A stretch of DNA of 64,000 nt from contig NZ_VRTZ01000001.1 in NCBI RefSeq assembly GCF_008017545.1, positions 1,512,295 to 1,576,294 of the forward strand. The letters run 5' to 3'. The position numbers and the translations under genes are program-made. This stretch comes from Homoserinibacter sp. GY 40078 (GTDB lineage Bacteria > Actinomycetota > Actinomycetes > Actinomycetales > Microbacteriaceae). Below, in pieces: positions 49,770-58,082 of the stretch; positions within the stretch are counted from its first letter, which is position 1; the number at the start of each line of letters is the position of its first letter. The notes under the pieces are model-generated. The model searched no databases. It worked only from the letters and a program-made list of their open reading frames with translations, and was not told the DNA's origin.

Positions 49770-50788
49770 CCGTCCTGCGGCAGAGCCGCCGCGAGCAGCG
49801 CGAAGTAGTCGTCGATGCCCCAGCCGATCGAGAGCGGCGAGGGGTTCGCCGATGCCGCGAGCGGAGTCGAGTTCTCGAGGACCGCGACGCGCCCCTCGGC
49901 GATCGCGGGGATCTTCGAGAGCAGCGGATCCGCCTGGAGCTGCGCCACGATGTCGCTGCCCGCGTCGCCGTAGGTCACGAACACGTCGACATCGGCGAAG
50001 CGGTCGGCCTCCTCGGCGCTCACGGTCACATAGAACGCGTCGGTCTTCGCGGACTCCTCCGCGACCACATCCGGGGTCGGCATGCCGAGCCCCTCGAGGA
50101 AGCCGGGGCGCGTGTCGTGGCTCGTGTAGAAGCCGATCTGGCTGAAGTCGGACGGGTCGAGGTAGCTGAACAGCACCTTGGCGTCGGCGAGGCCGGGGTA
50201 GTCGGCGAGCGAGGCTTCGACCTCGCCCTGCAGCTCTTCCACGAGTGCTTCGCCCTCGGCGGCGTAGCCGAGCGCGGTCGCCTCGATCGTGATCATGTCT
50301 TCGACGGACGTGCCCCACGCGACCTCGGGATAGGCGACGACGGGCGCAATCTTCGAGAGCGTGTCGTACTCCTCCTGCGTGATGCCGGAGTAGGCCGCCA
50401 GGATCACGTCGGGCTGGGTGTCGGCGACGGCCTCGAAGTCGATGCCGTCGGTCTCGTCGAACAGCACGGGCGTCTCGGCGCCGAGCTCGGTGAGCTTGTC
50501 CTCGACCCACGGCAGCACGCCGTCGCCGTCGTCATCGCCCCAGGTGGCCTTGCTCATGCCGACCGGCACGATTCCGAGCGCGAGCGGGACCTCGTGATTC
50601 GCCCAGGCGATCGTCGCGACGCGCTCCGGCTTCTCGGGGATGACGGTCTCGCCGTAGACGTGCTCGATCGTCACGGGGAAGGCGTCGTCCGAGGGTTGCT
50701 CCTCGCTCGAGGATGTCGGGGATGCGGCGCACGCGGAGAGCGTGAGTGCTGCGGCGAGGAGGAGCGGAACGGTGCGGAGTGCGCGCAC
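49766..50788 (-). CDS. Iron-siderophore substrate-binding lipoprotein
   Basis: A 340-residue FecB/FhuD-type binding protein. The lipobox L-S-A-C-A gives Cys20. The type III binding fold reads V-T-I-E-H-V-Y-G-E-T-V-I-P-E-K-P-E-R-V near residue 38, then P-D-V-I-L-A-A-Y-S-G-I-T. The GTG start has AAAGGA upstream. It is the first gene of the iron operon and has a DtxR/IdeR-type box about 35 bp upstream. Confidence 0.93.
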   Translation of the reverse strand: MRALRTVPLLLAAALTLSACAASPTSSSEEQPSDDAFPVTIEHVYGETVIPEKPERVATIAWANHEVPLALGIVPVGMSKATWGDDDGDGVLPWVEDKLTELGAETPVLFDETDGIDFEAVADTQPDVILAAYSGITQEEYDTLSKIAPVVAYPEVAWGTSVEDMITIEATALGYAAEGEALVEELQGEVEASLADYPGLADAKVLFSYLDPSDFSQIGFYTSHDTRPGFLEGLGMPTPDVVAEESAKTDAFYVTVSAEEADRFADVDVFVTYGDAGSDIVAQLQADPLLSKIPAIAEGRVAVLENSTPLAASANPSPLSIGWGIDDYFALLAAALPQDG

Positions 50789-50819
50789 GAAGAAGGTCCT
50801 TTCAGACGACGGGAGGTAG

Positions 50820-50838
50820 TGAGGTAAGCCTAAGCTAA
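50820..50838. promoter_or_regulatory. DtxR/IdeR-type iron box
   Basis: TGAGGTAAGCCTAAGCTAA matches the 19-bp TTAGGTTAGSCTAACCTAA consensus at about 16 positions. A second, shifted match on the other strand overlaps it (50824-50842). It should repress the siderophore operon when Fe(II) is plentiful. Confidence 0.75.
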
Positions 50839-50878
50839 CCTCCTCCGGGCGCCAAACCTCCTGGTCGCGGCGCCCTCC

Positions 50879-52906
50879 CTACGCGAGCCCGCGGCGTTCG
50901 AGGAGCGGCTCGAGCGCCGCGTCCCGACCCCGGAAGTCGCGGAACGCCTCGAGCGGGTCGCGCGCGCTCGCCGTCTGGAGGAGTCGGCGCCGGAACCGCT
51001 CACCGTTCTCGCGCGTCATGCCGCCGTTCTCGCGGAACCACTCGACCGTGTCGGCATCGAGCACCTCGCTCCAGATGTAGGAGTAGTAGCCCGCGTCGTA
51101 TCCGCCCGAGAACACGTGCGCGAAGTACGTGGTCGCGTAGCGCGGCGGGATCGCGTCGGAGGCGAGGCCGGCGTCGGCGAGGGCGCGCGCCTCGAACGCG
51201 GCCGCATCCGTGACATCCGCCGCCTCCTCGACATCGAGCGCGTGCCAGGCCTGATCGAGCAGCGCCGCCTGCAGGTACTCGCTCGTCGAGAACCCCTGGC
51301 CGAAGCGTTCGGCCTCGCGCAGACGCTCGGAGATCGCCGGATCCAGTGGCTCGCCCGTCTCGTGGTGGCGGGCGTAGTCCGCGAGCACCTCAGGCCACAT
51401 GGCCCACATCTCGTTCACCTGGCTCGGGAACTCGACGAAGTCGCGGAAGACGTTCGTGCCGGCGAGGCTCGGGAACCTCGCCTGGGCGAAGAGGCCGTGC
51501 AGGGCGTGCCCGAACTCGTGGAAGAGCGTCTCGACCTCGTCGAGGGTGAGCAGCGTCGGTTCGCCCGCAGCGGGGCGTGGGACGTTGAGGTTGTTGGTGA
51601 CGACGCTCGGTGTACCGAGCAGCTCGGAGCGCTCGACGAGCGAGTTCATCCAGGCGCCGCCGCGCTTGGAGTCTCGCGTGTAGAGGTCGAGCAGGTAGAG
51701 GCCGACCGCCCCGTCGTCGTCGGACACCTCGAAGACGCGCACCTCGTCGTTCCAGCCGCGCAGATCATCGCGCTCGGCGAACCGGAGCCCGTAGAGACGC
51801 TCCGCCGCGAAGAAGACGCCGTCGCGCAGCACGCGCTCCGCCTCGAACCAGGGGCGCAGCGCCGCCGTGTCGATCGCGAACCGCTCGCGCCGCACGGCAT
51901 CCGCGGCGTGCGCCCAATCGGCGGCGCCGATGGCCGATCCGTGCAGCGCCTCCAGCTCGGCGCGCTCGGCGGCGGCGTTGCGTGCCGCCGCGGGCGCGAG
52001 CCGGGTGAGGAGCTCGGCGACGGCGGCGGGGGAGCCGGCGGTCTCGTCCGCGGTGACGACGGATGCGTGGTCGCGGAACCCGAGCAGCCGCGCGCGCTCG
52101 GCACGTGCCCGCACGAGCTCCAGGACGAGCCCGGTGTTGTCGAAATCGCCGCCGTGGATGCCGCGAGCCCGCGAGGCCGCCATGATGCGCGCGCGGGTGG
52201 CCGGGTCCTCCAGGGCGCCCAGCCAGGGATGGCCGGTCGGCAGCACGAGGGTCACGAGCCATCCGTCGAGATCGCGCGCCGACGCCGCCTCCCGGGCAGC
52301 CGACAGCTCGCCCGCGGCGAGCCCCGCGAGCTCCGCCTCGTCGGTGATGTGCACGGCGAGCTCGTTCGTGTCGTTGAGCAGGTTCTTCTCGAACCGCGTG
52401 GTGAGCGTCGAGATGGTCTGGTTGAGCGCGCGGAGGCGCTCCTTCTGCCCCTCGTCGAGCGCGGCGCCCGCGAGCACCATCTCGGTGCGGCGCCGGTGCA
52501 CGAGATAGCTCTGCTCCGCATCGAGCGGCGCTGTGCCGTCCTCGTGCGCGCGGTGCACCGCGTCGATCCGGGCGAAGAGCTCGGCGTCGAGCACGATCGC
52601 GTCGTGGTGGGCGGCGAGACGCGGCGCGAGGTCCTCCTCGAGCTCCTGGATGTGCGGCGTCGTGTCCGAGGAGGCGAGCGTGTAGAACACCGTCGCCACC
52701 CGATCGAGCACGGCGCCCGAGCGCTCGAGCGGCTCGAGGGTGTTCCCGAAGGTCGCGGGCGCCGGGTCGGCGGTGATCTCCGCGATCTCGGCGAGCTGCT
52801 CGCTCATCCCGCGCTCGAACGCCGGCAGGTAGTGCTCGTCGCGGACGGCCGCGAAGTCGGGAAGCAGGTACGGAAGCTTGCTCTCGGCGAGGAACGGATT
52901 CGTCAC
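50879..52906 (-). CDS. M3-family metallopeptidase (oligopeptidase/Dcp-like)
   Basis: A 675-residue cytoplasmic zinc peptidase of family M3A that trims oligopeptides. The zinc-binding H-E-F-G-H is in E-T-L-F-H-E-F-G-H-A-L-H-G near residue 460; the third ligand Glu lies in the following helix. The length matches Dcp or OpdA. The GTG start follows TAGGCT by 6 nt, suggesting a leaderless transcript divergent from the methyltransferase gene. Confidence 0.92.
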   Translation of the reverse strand: MTNPFLAESKLPYLLPDFAAVRDEHYLPAFERGMSEQLAEIAEITADPAPATFGNTLEPLERSGAVLDRVATVFYTLASSDTTPHIQELEEDLAPRLAAHHDAIVLDAELFARIDAVHRAHEDGTAPLDAEQSYLVHRRRTEMVLAGAALDEGQKERLRALNQTISTLTTRFEKNLLNDTNELAVHITDEAELAGLAAGELSAAREAASARDLDGWLVTLVLPTGHPWLGALEDPATRARIMAASRARGIHGGDFDNTGLVLELVRARAERARLLGFRDHASVVTADETAGSPAAVAELLTRLAPAAARNAAAERAELEALHGSAIGAADWAHAADAVRRERFAIDTAALRPWFEAERVLRDGVFFAAERLYGLRFAERDDLRGWNDEVRVFEVSDDDGAVGLYLLDLYTRDSKRGGAWMNSLVERSELLGTPSVVTNNLNVPRPAAGEPTLLTLDEVETLFHEFGHALHGLFAQARFPSLAGTNVFRDFVEFPSQVNEMWAMWPEVLADYARHHETGEPLDPAISERLREAERFGQGFSTSEYLQAALLDQAWHALDVEEAADVTDAAAFEARALADAGLASDAIPPRYATTYFAHVFSGGYDAGYYSYIWSEVLDADTVEWFRENGGMTRENGERFRRRLLQTASARDPLEAFRDFRGRDAALEPLLERRGLA

Positions 52907-52912
52907 CCGCCA

Positions 52913-52918
52913 AGCCTA
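52913..52918 (-). promoter_or_regulatory. -10 element TAGGCT of the M3 peptidase gene
   Basis: On the minus strand TAGGCT lies 6 nt from the GTG start. It is 15 bp from the opposite-facing -10 of the methyltransferase gene. Confidence 0.5.
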
Positions 52919-52933
52919 GGCGGGCCGCGTCGC

Positions 52934-52939
52934 TAGATT
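52934..52939 (+). promoter_or_regulatory. -10 element TAGATT of the methyltransferase gene
   Basis: TAGATT ends 7 nt before GTG at 52947. It also covers the alternative TTG start at 52938, which is therefore unlikely. Confidence 0.5.
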
Positions 52940-52946
52940 GGGCGAG

Positions 52947-53759
52947 GTGACGGATCCTGCAGGCGAGCGCTACACCCACGGCCACCACGAGAGCGTGCTG
53001 CGCTCGCATATCTGGCGCACCGCCCACAACTCGGCGGCGTACCTGCTGCCGGAGCTCCGGCCCGGCATGAGCATCCTCGATGTGGGATCCGGGCCCGGCA
53101 CGATCACCGCCGACCTCGCCGAACTCGTCGCCCCCGGCCGCGTGGTCGGGGTCGACGCCTCCCCGGAGGTCGTCGCGCAGGCGCGTGCTCACGCCGCTGA
53201 GCGGGGGATCCGCAACATCGAGTTCCACGTCGGCGACGCGTACGCGCTCGACGCCCCGGACGACGCGTTCGACGTCGTGCACGCCCATCAGGTGCTGCAG
53301 CACCTCTCGCGGCCGGTGGAGGCGCTCGCCGAGTGGCGCCGCGTCGTCCGCCCGGGTGGTCTCGTGGCGGTGCGGGAGTGCGACTACGGCGGGGTGATCA
53401 CGTATCCGTCCTCACCCGGGCTCACCTCGTGGGCGGCGCTCTACCAGCAGGTGCACCGCAGCAACGGGGGCGAGCCGGATGCCGGCAGGCGCCTCAAGTC
53501 GTGGGCGCGCGACGCGGGGTTCTCCTCGGTCGAGGCGACCGCGTCGGTGTGGTGCTTCTCGACCGACGACGAGCGCTCCTGGTGGGGCGGGATGTGGCGC
53601 GACCGCGTGCTCGCCTCCGCGTTCGCGGGCGATGCGATCGGTCGTGGATTCGCCTCCCGCGCCGACCTCGAGGCGATCAGCTACGCGTGGGCGCAGTGGG
53701 CGGTCGACCCCGACGGGTGGATGGTGTTCCCGCACGGCGAGATCCTCGCGCGGGCGTAG
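52947..53759 (+). CDS. Class I SAM-dependent methyltransferase
   Basis: A 270-residue cytoplasmic methyltransferase (methyltransf_11/UbiE-like). Motif I is I-L-D-V-G-S-G-P-G-T near residue 45, the acidic loop V-V-G-V-D-A-S is near 70, and motif III-like L-V-A-V-R-E-C-D-Y-G-G follows near 145. The substrate is unknown. GTG at 52947 is preferred to the TTG nine bases upstream because the -10 element overlaps the latter. Confidence 0.88.
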   Translation: MTDPAGERYTHGHHESVLRSHIWRTAHNSAAYLLPELRPGMSILDVGSGPGTITADLAELVAPGRVVGVDASPEVVAQARAHAAERGIRNIEFHVGDAYALDAPDDAFDVVHAHQVLQHLSRPVEALAEWRRVVRPGGLVAVRECDYGGVITYPSSPGLTSWAALYQQVHRSNGGEPDAGRRLKSWARDAGFSSVEATASVWCFSTDDERSWWGGMWRDRVLASAFAGDAIGRGFASRADLEAISYAWAQWAVDPDGWMVFPHGEILARA

Positions 53760-53799
53760 CGACGGCGGCCGAGGCCGCGGGCCGTTCGGCCAAATCTGC

Positions 53800-54027
53800 T
53801 CAGTCGAGCTGGTCGCGGATGACGGAGCCGTCGTGCGCGACGCGCAGGCGCGTGCCGTCGTCGAGTTCGACCACGGGGCGGCCCTCCAGCCAGGTGAGCG
53901 TCCAGCGCCACTGCGCGGTGTCGACCTCCGCCAGCTCGGCCTCGACCTCGCGGATCGCCGCGACCACGGCCTCCGGCACCCTCGGGGGCACGTCGCCGCC
54001 GACCGGCCAGCGCGTTCCGAGCTGCAT
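53800..54027 (-). CDS. Small hypothetical protein after the GNAT gene
   Basis: A 75-residue soluble protein that I do not recognise. It reads M-Q-L-G-T-R-W-P-V-G-G-D-V-P-P at the start, contains R-W-T-L-T-W-L-E-G-R-P-V-V-E-L-D-D-G-T near residue 42 and ends V-I-R-D-Q-L-D. It looks like a single small helix-plus-beta domain. ATG at 54027 is preferred because it overlaps the GNAT stop (ATGA), making a three-gene valS-GNAT-orf operon. Confidence 0.65.
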   Translation of the reverse strand: MQLGTRWPVGGDVPPRVPEAVVAAIREVEAELAEVDTAQWRWTLTWLEGRPVVELDDGTRLRVAHDGSVIRDQLD

Positions 54028-54464
54028 CAGCCCCTCATCTCGTAGGTGAGCCACGTGGTGCGTGTGGCGATGCGGTCGTAGAGCGCCTGCGCGGTCGTGT
54101 TCGTCTCCGCCGTGATCCAGCGGAGGGTGCCACCGGGCGTCACGGCGCGCTCGGCGACCGCCTCGATGAGCGCGCGTCCGGCACCGGTGCCGCGCACCTC
54201 GGGATCGACGAAAAGGTCGTCGAGGTAGCCGTCGCGTCCGCCCGTGAAGGTGTCGGGGTGCGTGCGCCAGTGGGCGAGGCCGATCACCTCACCGTCTCGT
54301 TCCGCGACGAGCGCGTTCACGCCGGATGCGACATCGAGCATGAGCGCCCACACGGCGTCGAGCACCTCGTCGGTGAAGTCGGTCTCGTAGAACTCGCCGT
54401 ACGCACGGAACAGCTCCCTCCACCTCGCGGCGTCGGATGCGGTAACCGGGCGGACGGTCGTCAT
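54027..54464 (-). CDS. GNAT-family N-acetyltransferase
   Basis: A 145-residue GNAT protein. It begins V-R-P-V-T-A-S-D-A-A-R-W-R, and the acetyl-CoA loop is V-R-G-T-G-A-G-R-A-L near residue 95. The C-terminal pattern is N-T-T-A-Q-A-L-Y-D-R-I-A. The acceptor is unknown. Its ATG overlaps the valS stop by 4 nt, so it is expressed with ValRS. Confidence 0.88.
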   Translation of the reverse strand: MTTVRPVTASDAARWRELFRAYGEFYETDFTDEVLDAVWALMLDVASGVNALVAERDGEVIGLAHWRTHPDTFTGGRDGYLDDLFVDPEVRGTGAGRALIEAVAERAVTPGGTLRWITAETNTTAQALYDRIATRTTWLTYEMRG

Positions 54465-57037
54465 CACGCCTCCTGCGGAACGAGCACCACGTCGCTCACC
54501 GCGACCTCGGGGGCGTCGACGAGGTCGAGCCGCGCGATCCGTCCGACGGCGCGGAGGTCGTCCGCCGCATCCGCGAGGATCGCGGGCCCGGCGAGCGTCG
54601 CCGAGGCGACCTCCGTGCGCTGCGAGGCCTTCGCATCCGTCTTGGCGCGGCGGATGCCGATGAGCGCCTCCGACACGGCGGGCAGCAGTCCGCGCGGCGC
54701 CTCGACGGCACCGAGCTCGTCGACGCTCGGCCACACGGCGGTGTGCACCGAGCCGTCGTGTGTCCAGCGCCACACCTCCTCCGTGGCGAACGGGAGCACG
54801 GGAGCGAGCAGACGCAGCATGACGTCGATCGCGAGGCGCAGCGCCGCAACCGCGGATGCCTGTGCGGCGCCTTCGCCCGTGTAGGCGCGCTCCTTCACGA
54901 GCTCGAGGTAGTCGTCGCAGAAAGTCCAGAAGAACTGCTCCGTCACCTCGAGCGCGCGGGCGTGGTCGAAGTCCTCGTAGGCCCGGGTCGCATGGTCGAT
55001 CACGCGGCCGAGCTCGGCGAGCATGTCGAGGTCGAGCGGCTCCGAAACAGCCGCGCCGTCCGCGAACGGGAACGAGTACACGAACTTCGCCGCGTTCAGC
55101 ACCTTGATCGCGAGTCGTCGGCCGATCTTGATCTGCTTCGGGTTCTGCGGGTCGAACGCGGCATCCGTGCCGAGGCGGCTCGATGCCGCCCAGTAGCGCA
55201 CCGCATCCGAGCCGTGCTCGTCGAGCAGGCCCTGCGGGGTCACCACGTTGCCCTTCGACTTCGACATCTTCTTGCGGTCCGGGTCGACGATGAAGCCCGA
55301 GATGCCGGCGTGCGCCCACGGGCTCACCCCGTGCTCGAGCTCGGCGCGCAGCACGGTCGAGAACAGCCAGGTGCGGATGATGTCCTGCCCCTGCGAGCGA
55401 AGCGCGTACGGGAACACCAGGTCGAACAGCTCGGGGTCGGTGCCCCAGCCACCCGCGATCTGCGGGGTGAGGCTCGAGGTCGCCCAGGTGTCCATGATGT
55501 CCACCTCGCCGACGAAGCCGCCGGGCACGCCGCGCTGCGACTCGTCGTAGCCGGGAGCGGCATCCGACGACGGGTCGACCGGCAGCGACGCCTCATCCGG
55601 CACGATCGGCTGATCGCGGAGGGCCTCGCCCTCGGCGTCGAGCGGATACCAGACCGGGATCGGCACGCCGAAGAAGCGCTGCCGCGAGATGAGCCAGTCG
55701 CCCGTGAGGCCGCCGACCCAGTTCTCGTAGCGCACGCGCATGAAGTCGGGGTGGAAGTCGATCTCGCGACCGGCCGCGAGCAGCCGCTCGCGGAGCGCCT
55801 CGTCGCGGGCGCCGTTGCGGATGTACCACTGGCGGGTCGAGACGATCTCGAGCGGCTTGTCGCCCTTCTCGAAGAACTTCACGGGGTGGGTGATCTTGCG
55901 GGGCTGGCCGATCAGCTCGCCCGACTCGGCGAGCAGCTCGACGATGCGTGCCTTCGCGCTGAACACCGTCTTGCCCGCGAGCTCGGCGTAGGCCTCGCGC
56001 CCGGACTCGCTGAAGAGCTCGGCGGCGGGCGCCTCGGCCAGCAGACGCCCGTCGAATCCGATGATCGCGCGGTTCGGCAGACCGAGCTCGCGCCACCAGA
56101 CGACGTCGGTCACGTCGCCGAAGGTGCAGATCATCGCGATGCCGGATCCCTTGTCCTGCTGCGCGAGGTGGTGCGCCACGACCGGCACCTCGACGCCGAA
56201 AATCGGGGTCGTCACGGTCGTACCGAAGAGGCCCCGGTAGCGTTCGTCGTCCGGATGCGCCACGAGCGCCACGCACGCGGGCAGCAGCTCGGGGCGGGTC
56301 GTCTCGATCTCGACGGTGGAGCCGTCGGGCTTGTGGAAGCTCACGCGGTGGTACGCCGCGGGCTGGTCCTTGTCTTCGAGCTCCGCCTGCGCCACCGCGG
56401 TGCGGAAGGTGATGTCCCAGAGGGTCGGCGCATCCGCCTGGTATGCCTCGCCGCGCTCCAGGTTGCGGAGGAAGGCGCGCTGCGCGACGCGCTGCGCCTC
56501 GTCGCCGATCGTGCGGTAGGTGAGATCCCAGTCGACCGAGAGCCCGAGCGTGCGCCAGAGCTCCTCGAACTGCTTCTCGTCTTCGGCGGTCAGCCGCTCG
56601 CAGAGCTCGATGAAGTTGCGGCGCGAGATCGGCAGCTGGTCGGCGGCCTTGCCGGACGTGCCCTCGCCGCCCTCGAAGGGCGGAGTGAAGTCGGGGTCGT
56701 AGGGGAGCGAGGGGTCGCAGCGGACACCGTAGTAGTTCTGCACGCGGCGCTCGGTGGGAAGGCCGTTGTCGTCCCAGCCCATCGGGAAGAAGAGGTTCTT
56801 GCCGCGCATCCGCTGGTAGCGGGCCACGAGGTCCATGTGCGTGTAGCTGAACACGTGACCGATGTGGAGGCTGCCGGATGCGGTGGGCGGCGGGGTGTCG
56901 ACGGCGAACACGGAGCCCTTGCCGGCCGCGAGAGCCGCGGGCCGGTCGAAGCGGTAGGTGCCCTCGGTCTCCCAGACCTTCCGCCAGGAGGACTCGAGTC
57001 CTTCGAGGGCGGGCTTCTCGGGAATGGCAGACGTCAC
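54464..57037 (-). CDS. valS: Valyl-tRNA synthetase
   Basis: A class I synthetase that charges tRNA-Val. The 857-residue protein has the HIGH motif in S-L-H-I-G-H-V-F-S near residue 57, G-W-D-D-N-G-L-P-T-E-R-R near 88, an editing (CP1) domain around 200-400, and K-M-S-K-S in R-K-K-M-S-K-S-K-G-N-V near residue 590. It ends soon after the anticodon-binding domain and lacks the long C-terminal coiled-coil arm of E. coli ValRS. The W-D-D-N-G-L-P-T-E signature recalls the archaeal/rickettsial-type (type 2) enzyme. It leads an operon with a GNAT gene and a small orf. Confidence 0.95.
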   Translation of the reverse strand: MTSAIPEKPALEGLESSWRKVWETEGTYRFDRPAALAAGKGSVFAVDTPPPTASGSLHIGHVFSYTHMDLVARYQRMRGKNLFFPMGWDDNGLPTERRVQNYYGVRCDPSLPYDPDFTPPFEGGEGTSGKAADQLPISRRNFIELCERLTAEDEKQFEELWRTLGLSVDWDLTYRTIGDEAQRVAQRAFLRNLERGEAYQADAPTLWDITFRTAVAQAELEDKDQPAAYHRVSFHKPDGSTVEIETTRPELLPACVALVAHPDDERYRGLFGTTVTTPIFGVEVPVVAHHLAQQDKGSGIAMICTFGDVTDVVWWRELGLPNRAIIGFDGRLLAEAPAAELFSESGREAYAELAGKTVFSAKARIVELLAESGELIGQPRKITHPVKFFEKGDKPLEIVSTRQWYIRNGARDEALRERLLAAGREIDFHPDFMRVRYENWVGGLTGDWLISRQRFFGVPIPVWYPLDAEGEALRDQPIVPDEASLPVDPSSDAAPGYDESQRGVPGGFVGEVDIMDTWATSSLTPQIAGGWGTDPELFDLVFPYALRSQGQDIIRTWLFSTVLRAELEHGVSPWAHAGISGFIVDPDRKKMSKSKGNVVTPQGLLDEHGSDAVRYWAASSRLGTDAAFDPQNPKQIKIGRRLAIKVLNAAKFVYSFPFADGAAVSEPLDLDMLAELGRVIDHATRAYEDFDHARALEVTEQFFWTFCDDYLELVKERAYTGEGAAQASAVAALRLAIDVMLRLLAPVLPFATEEVWRWTHDGSVHTAVWPSVDELGAVEAPRGLLPAVSEALIGIRRAKTDAKASQRTEVASATLAGPAILADAADDLRAVGRIARLDLVDAPEVAVSDVVLVPQEA

Positions 57038-57125
57038 GAATGGCTCCGGTTCGCTATGTGCGGCACCGCGTCAAGGGGTGCCTGAGTGTGGAAATTGCCC
57101 CCCAATCCTACGTTCCCCGATCCGC

Positions 57126-57191
57126 CGAGATGTCCCGTTTTGGTCATCTCGCGCGCCAGACGGCGCGAGATGACCAAAACGGGACATCTCG
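57126..57191. repeat. 29-bp perfect inverted repeat with 8-nt loop
   Basis: Arms 57126-57154 and 57163-57191 pair without mismatch. Each arm itself contains GAGATG-N12-CATCTC, so the element is symmetric at two levels. It lies between the stop of the membrane-protein gene and the start of valS, both on the minus strand. It may terminate the former, but its length and A/T-rich middle (CGTTTTGG) are unusual. Confidence 0.65.
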
Positions 57192-57242
57192 CGGGATCGG
57201 GATGAGGGATCGGGGGATGGGGATCGGGCGGACGGGGTGCGG

Positions 57243-58001
57243 TCAGATCTCGGTGATCGTGAGGGTTTGGGATTGGGTGGTGCCGTCGGGGCGCTGGACC
57301 GTGATCGTGTAGCGCTGTTGACGGTCGGGCTGGCCGCACTGGTAGTCGATATCGAGGGAGTCGGACGGCTGGAACTCGCCGTACGGCTCCGCCTGCGCGT
57401 CGTCGGTGCCGACACCGAACCACACCCGCTGACCGGTCGTCGCCCAGCTGAAGCTGAGCGGCACCGACCCGCCGCCCGAGGCGGTGCAGTCGGCCGTGTC
57501 GCTCGACGAGGTGAAGCTCGCGATCACGTTCTCGGGCTCTTCCGACGGTTCCGCGCTCGGGGTCTCCGACGGCTCTTCGCTGGGTGGCGCCGAGGTGGTC
57601 TCGCTCGGGGTCGGCGTGTCGGACGGGGTCTCGCTGGGTGCGGGCGTCGATCCGGACGACACCCCGATCCAGATGAGCAACCCGATGAGGGCGAGCAGCA
57701 GCACGCCGCCGATGATCGACAGCGCGATGATCGCCCCATTGCGACGCTTGGGCGCCTCGTTCGCCATCGCCTCGCGGCGGGTCGGGGGAGGAGGCGGAGG
57801 CGCGAAGCGCTCGGTCGGCGCGTCCGATCCCGGTGCGGGCATCGATGCAGCCTCGGGTGCCGGCTCCGCGAAGCGCTCCGTGGGCGCGGTCGCGTCGTCG
57901 GGTCGAGGGTCGTCGCCTCCGCTGTCGCGGCCTGCGCCTGGCTCTCCTTCAGGCGGCGGGAACCCGTCCGGGTAGCGCCGAGTGGGGGTGTCGTCGCTCA
58001 C
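57243..58001 (-). CDS. Membrane protein with Pro/Ser-rich linkers, unknown function
   Basis: A 252-residue protein with one transmembrane helix at about residues 88-113. The cytoplasmic N-terminus is Pro/Ala-rich and contains A-P-T-E-R-F-A twice (near residues 39 and 61), possibly a docking or phospho-threonine motif. Outside the membrane a long Thr/Ser/Pro/Glu linker (about 118-158) leads to a small beta-type domain (about 160-252) with two cysteines (C-T-A-S-G-G and Y-Q-C-G-Q), perhaps a disulphide. The GTG start follows TAGGCT by 6 nt. No known family is recognised. Confidence 0.68.
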   Translation of the reverse strand: MSDDTPTRRYPDGFPPPEGEPGAGRDSGGDDPRPDDATAPTERFAEPAPEAASMPAPGSDAPTERFAPPPPPPTRREAMANEAPKRRNGAIIALSIIGGVLLLALIGLLIWIGVSSGSTPAPSETPSDTPTPSETTSAPPSEEPSETPSAEPSEEPENVIASFTSSSDTADCTASGGGSVPLSFSWATTGQRVWFGVGTDDAQAEPYGEFQPSDSLDIDYQCGQPDRQQRYTITVQRPDGTTQSQTLTITEI

Positions 58002-58007
58002 GCGGTC

Positions 58008-58013
58008 AGCCTA
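58008..58013 (-). promoter_or_regulatory. -10 element TAGGCT of the Pro-rich membrane-protein gene
   Basis: On the minus strand TAGGCT is 6 nt from the GTG start at 58001, without a ribosome site. Confidence 0.45.
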
Positions 58014-58049
58014 GGGCGCGACGGCGCGTGCGTCACCTGCTCACATATT

Positions 58050-58068
58050 GTTCTATATGAAATAGAAC
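58050..58068. promoter_or_regulatory. Operator-like palindrome before the GntR gene
   Basis: GTTCTAT-ATGAA-ATAGAAC has perfect 7-bp arms and ends 2 bp before the TATGAT -10. YtrA-type GntR regulators often bind such sites in their own promoter. Confidence 0.65.
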
Positions 58069-58070
58069 TA

Positions 58071-58076
58071 TATGAT
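58071..58076 (+). promoter_or_regulatory. -10 element TATGAT of the GntR gene
   Basis: A near-consensus -10, 6 nt before the ATG at 58083, implying a leaderless and repressor-blocked promoter. Confidence 0.55.
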
Positions 58077-58082
58077 CAACGC

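Noticed and set aside
51116-52936. A 606-codon plus-strand frame
   Set aside because: Antisense to the M3 peptidase gene, which has the zinc motif and a promoter.
52938-52946. TTG start for the methyltransferase
   Set aside because: It lies within the -10 element; the GTG at 52947 is the better start.
54743-57085. A 780-codon plus-strand frame
   Set aside because: Antisense to valS.
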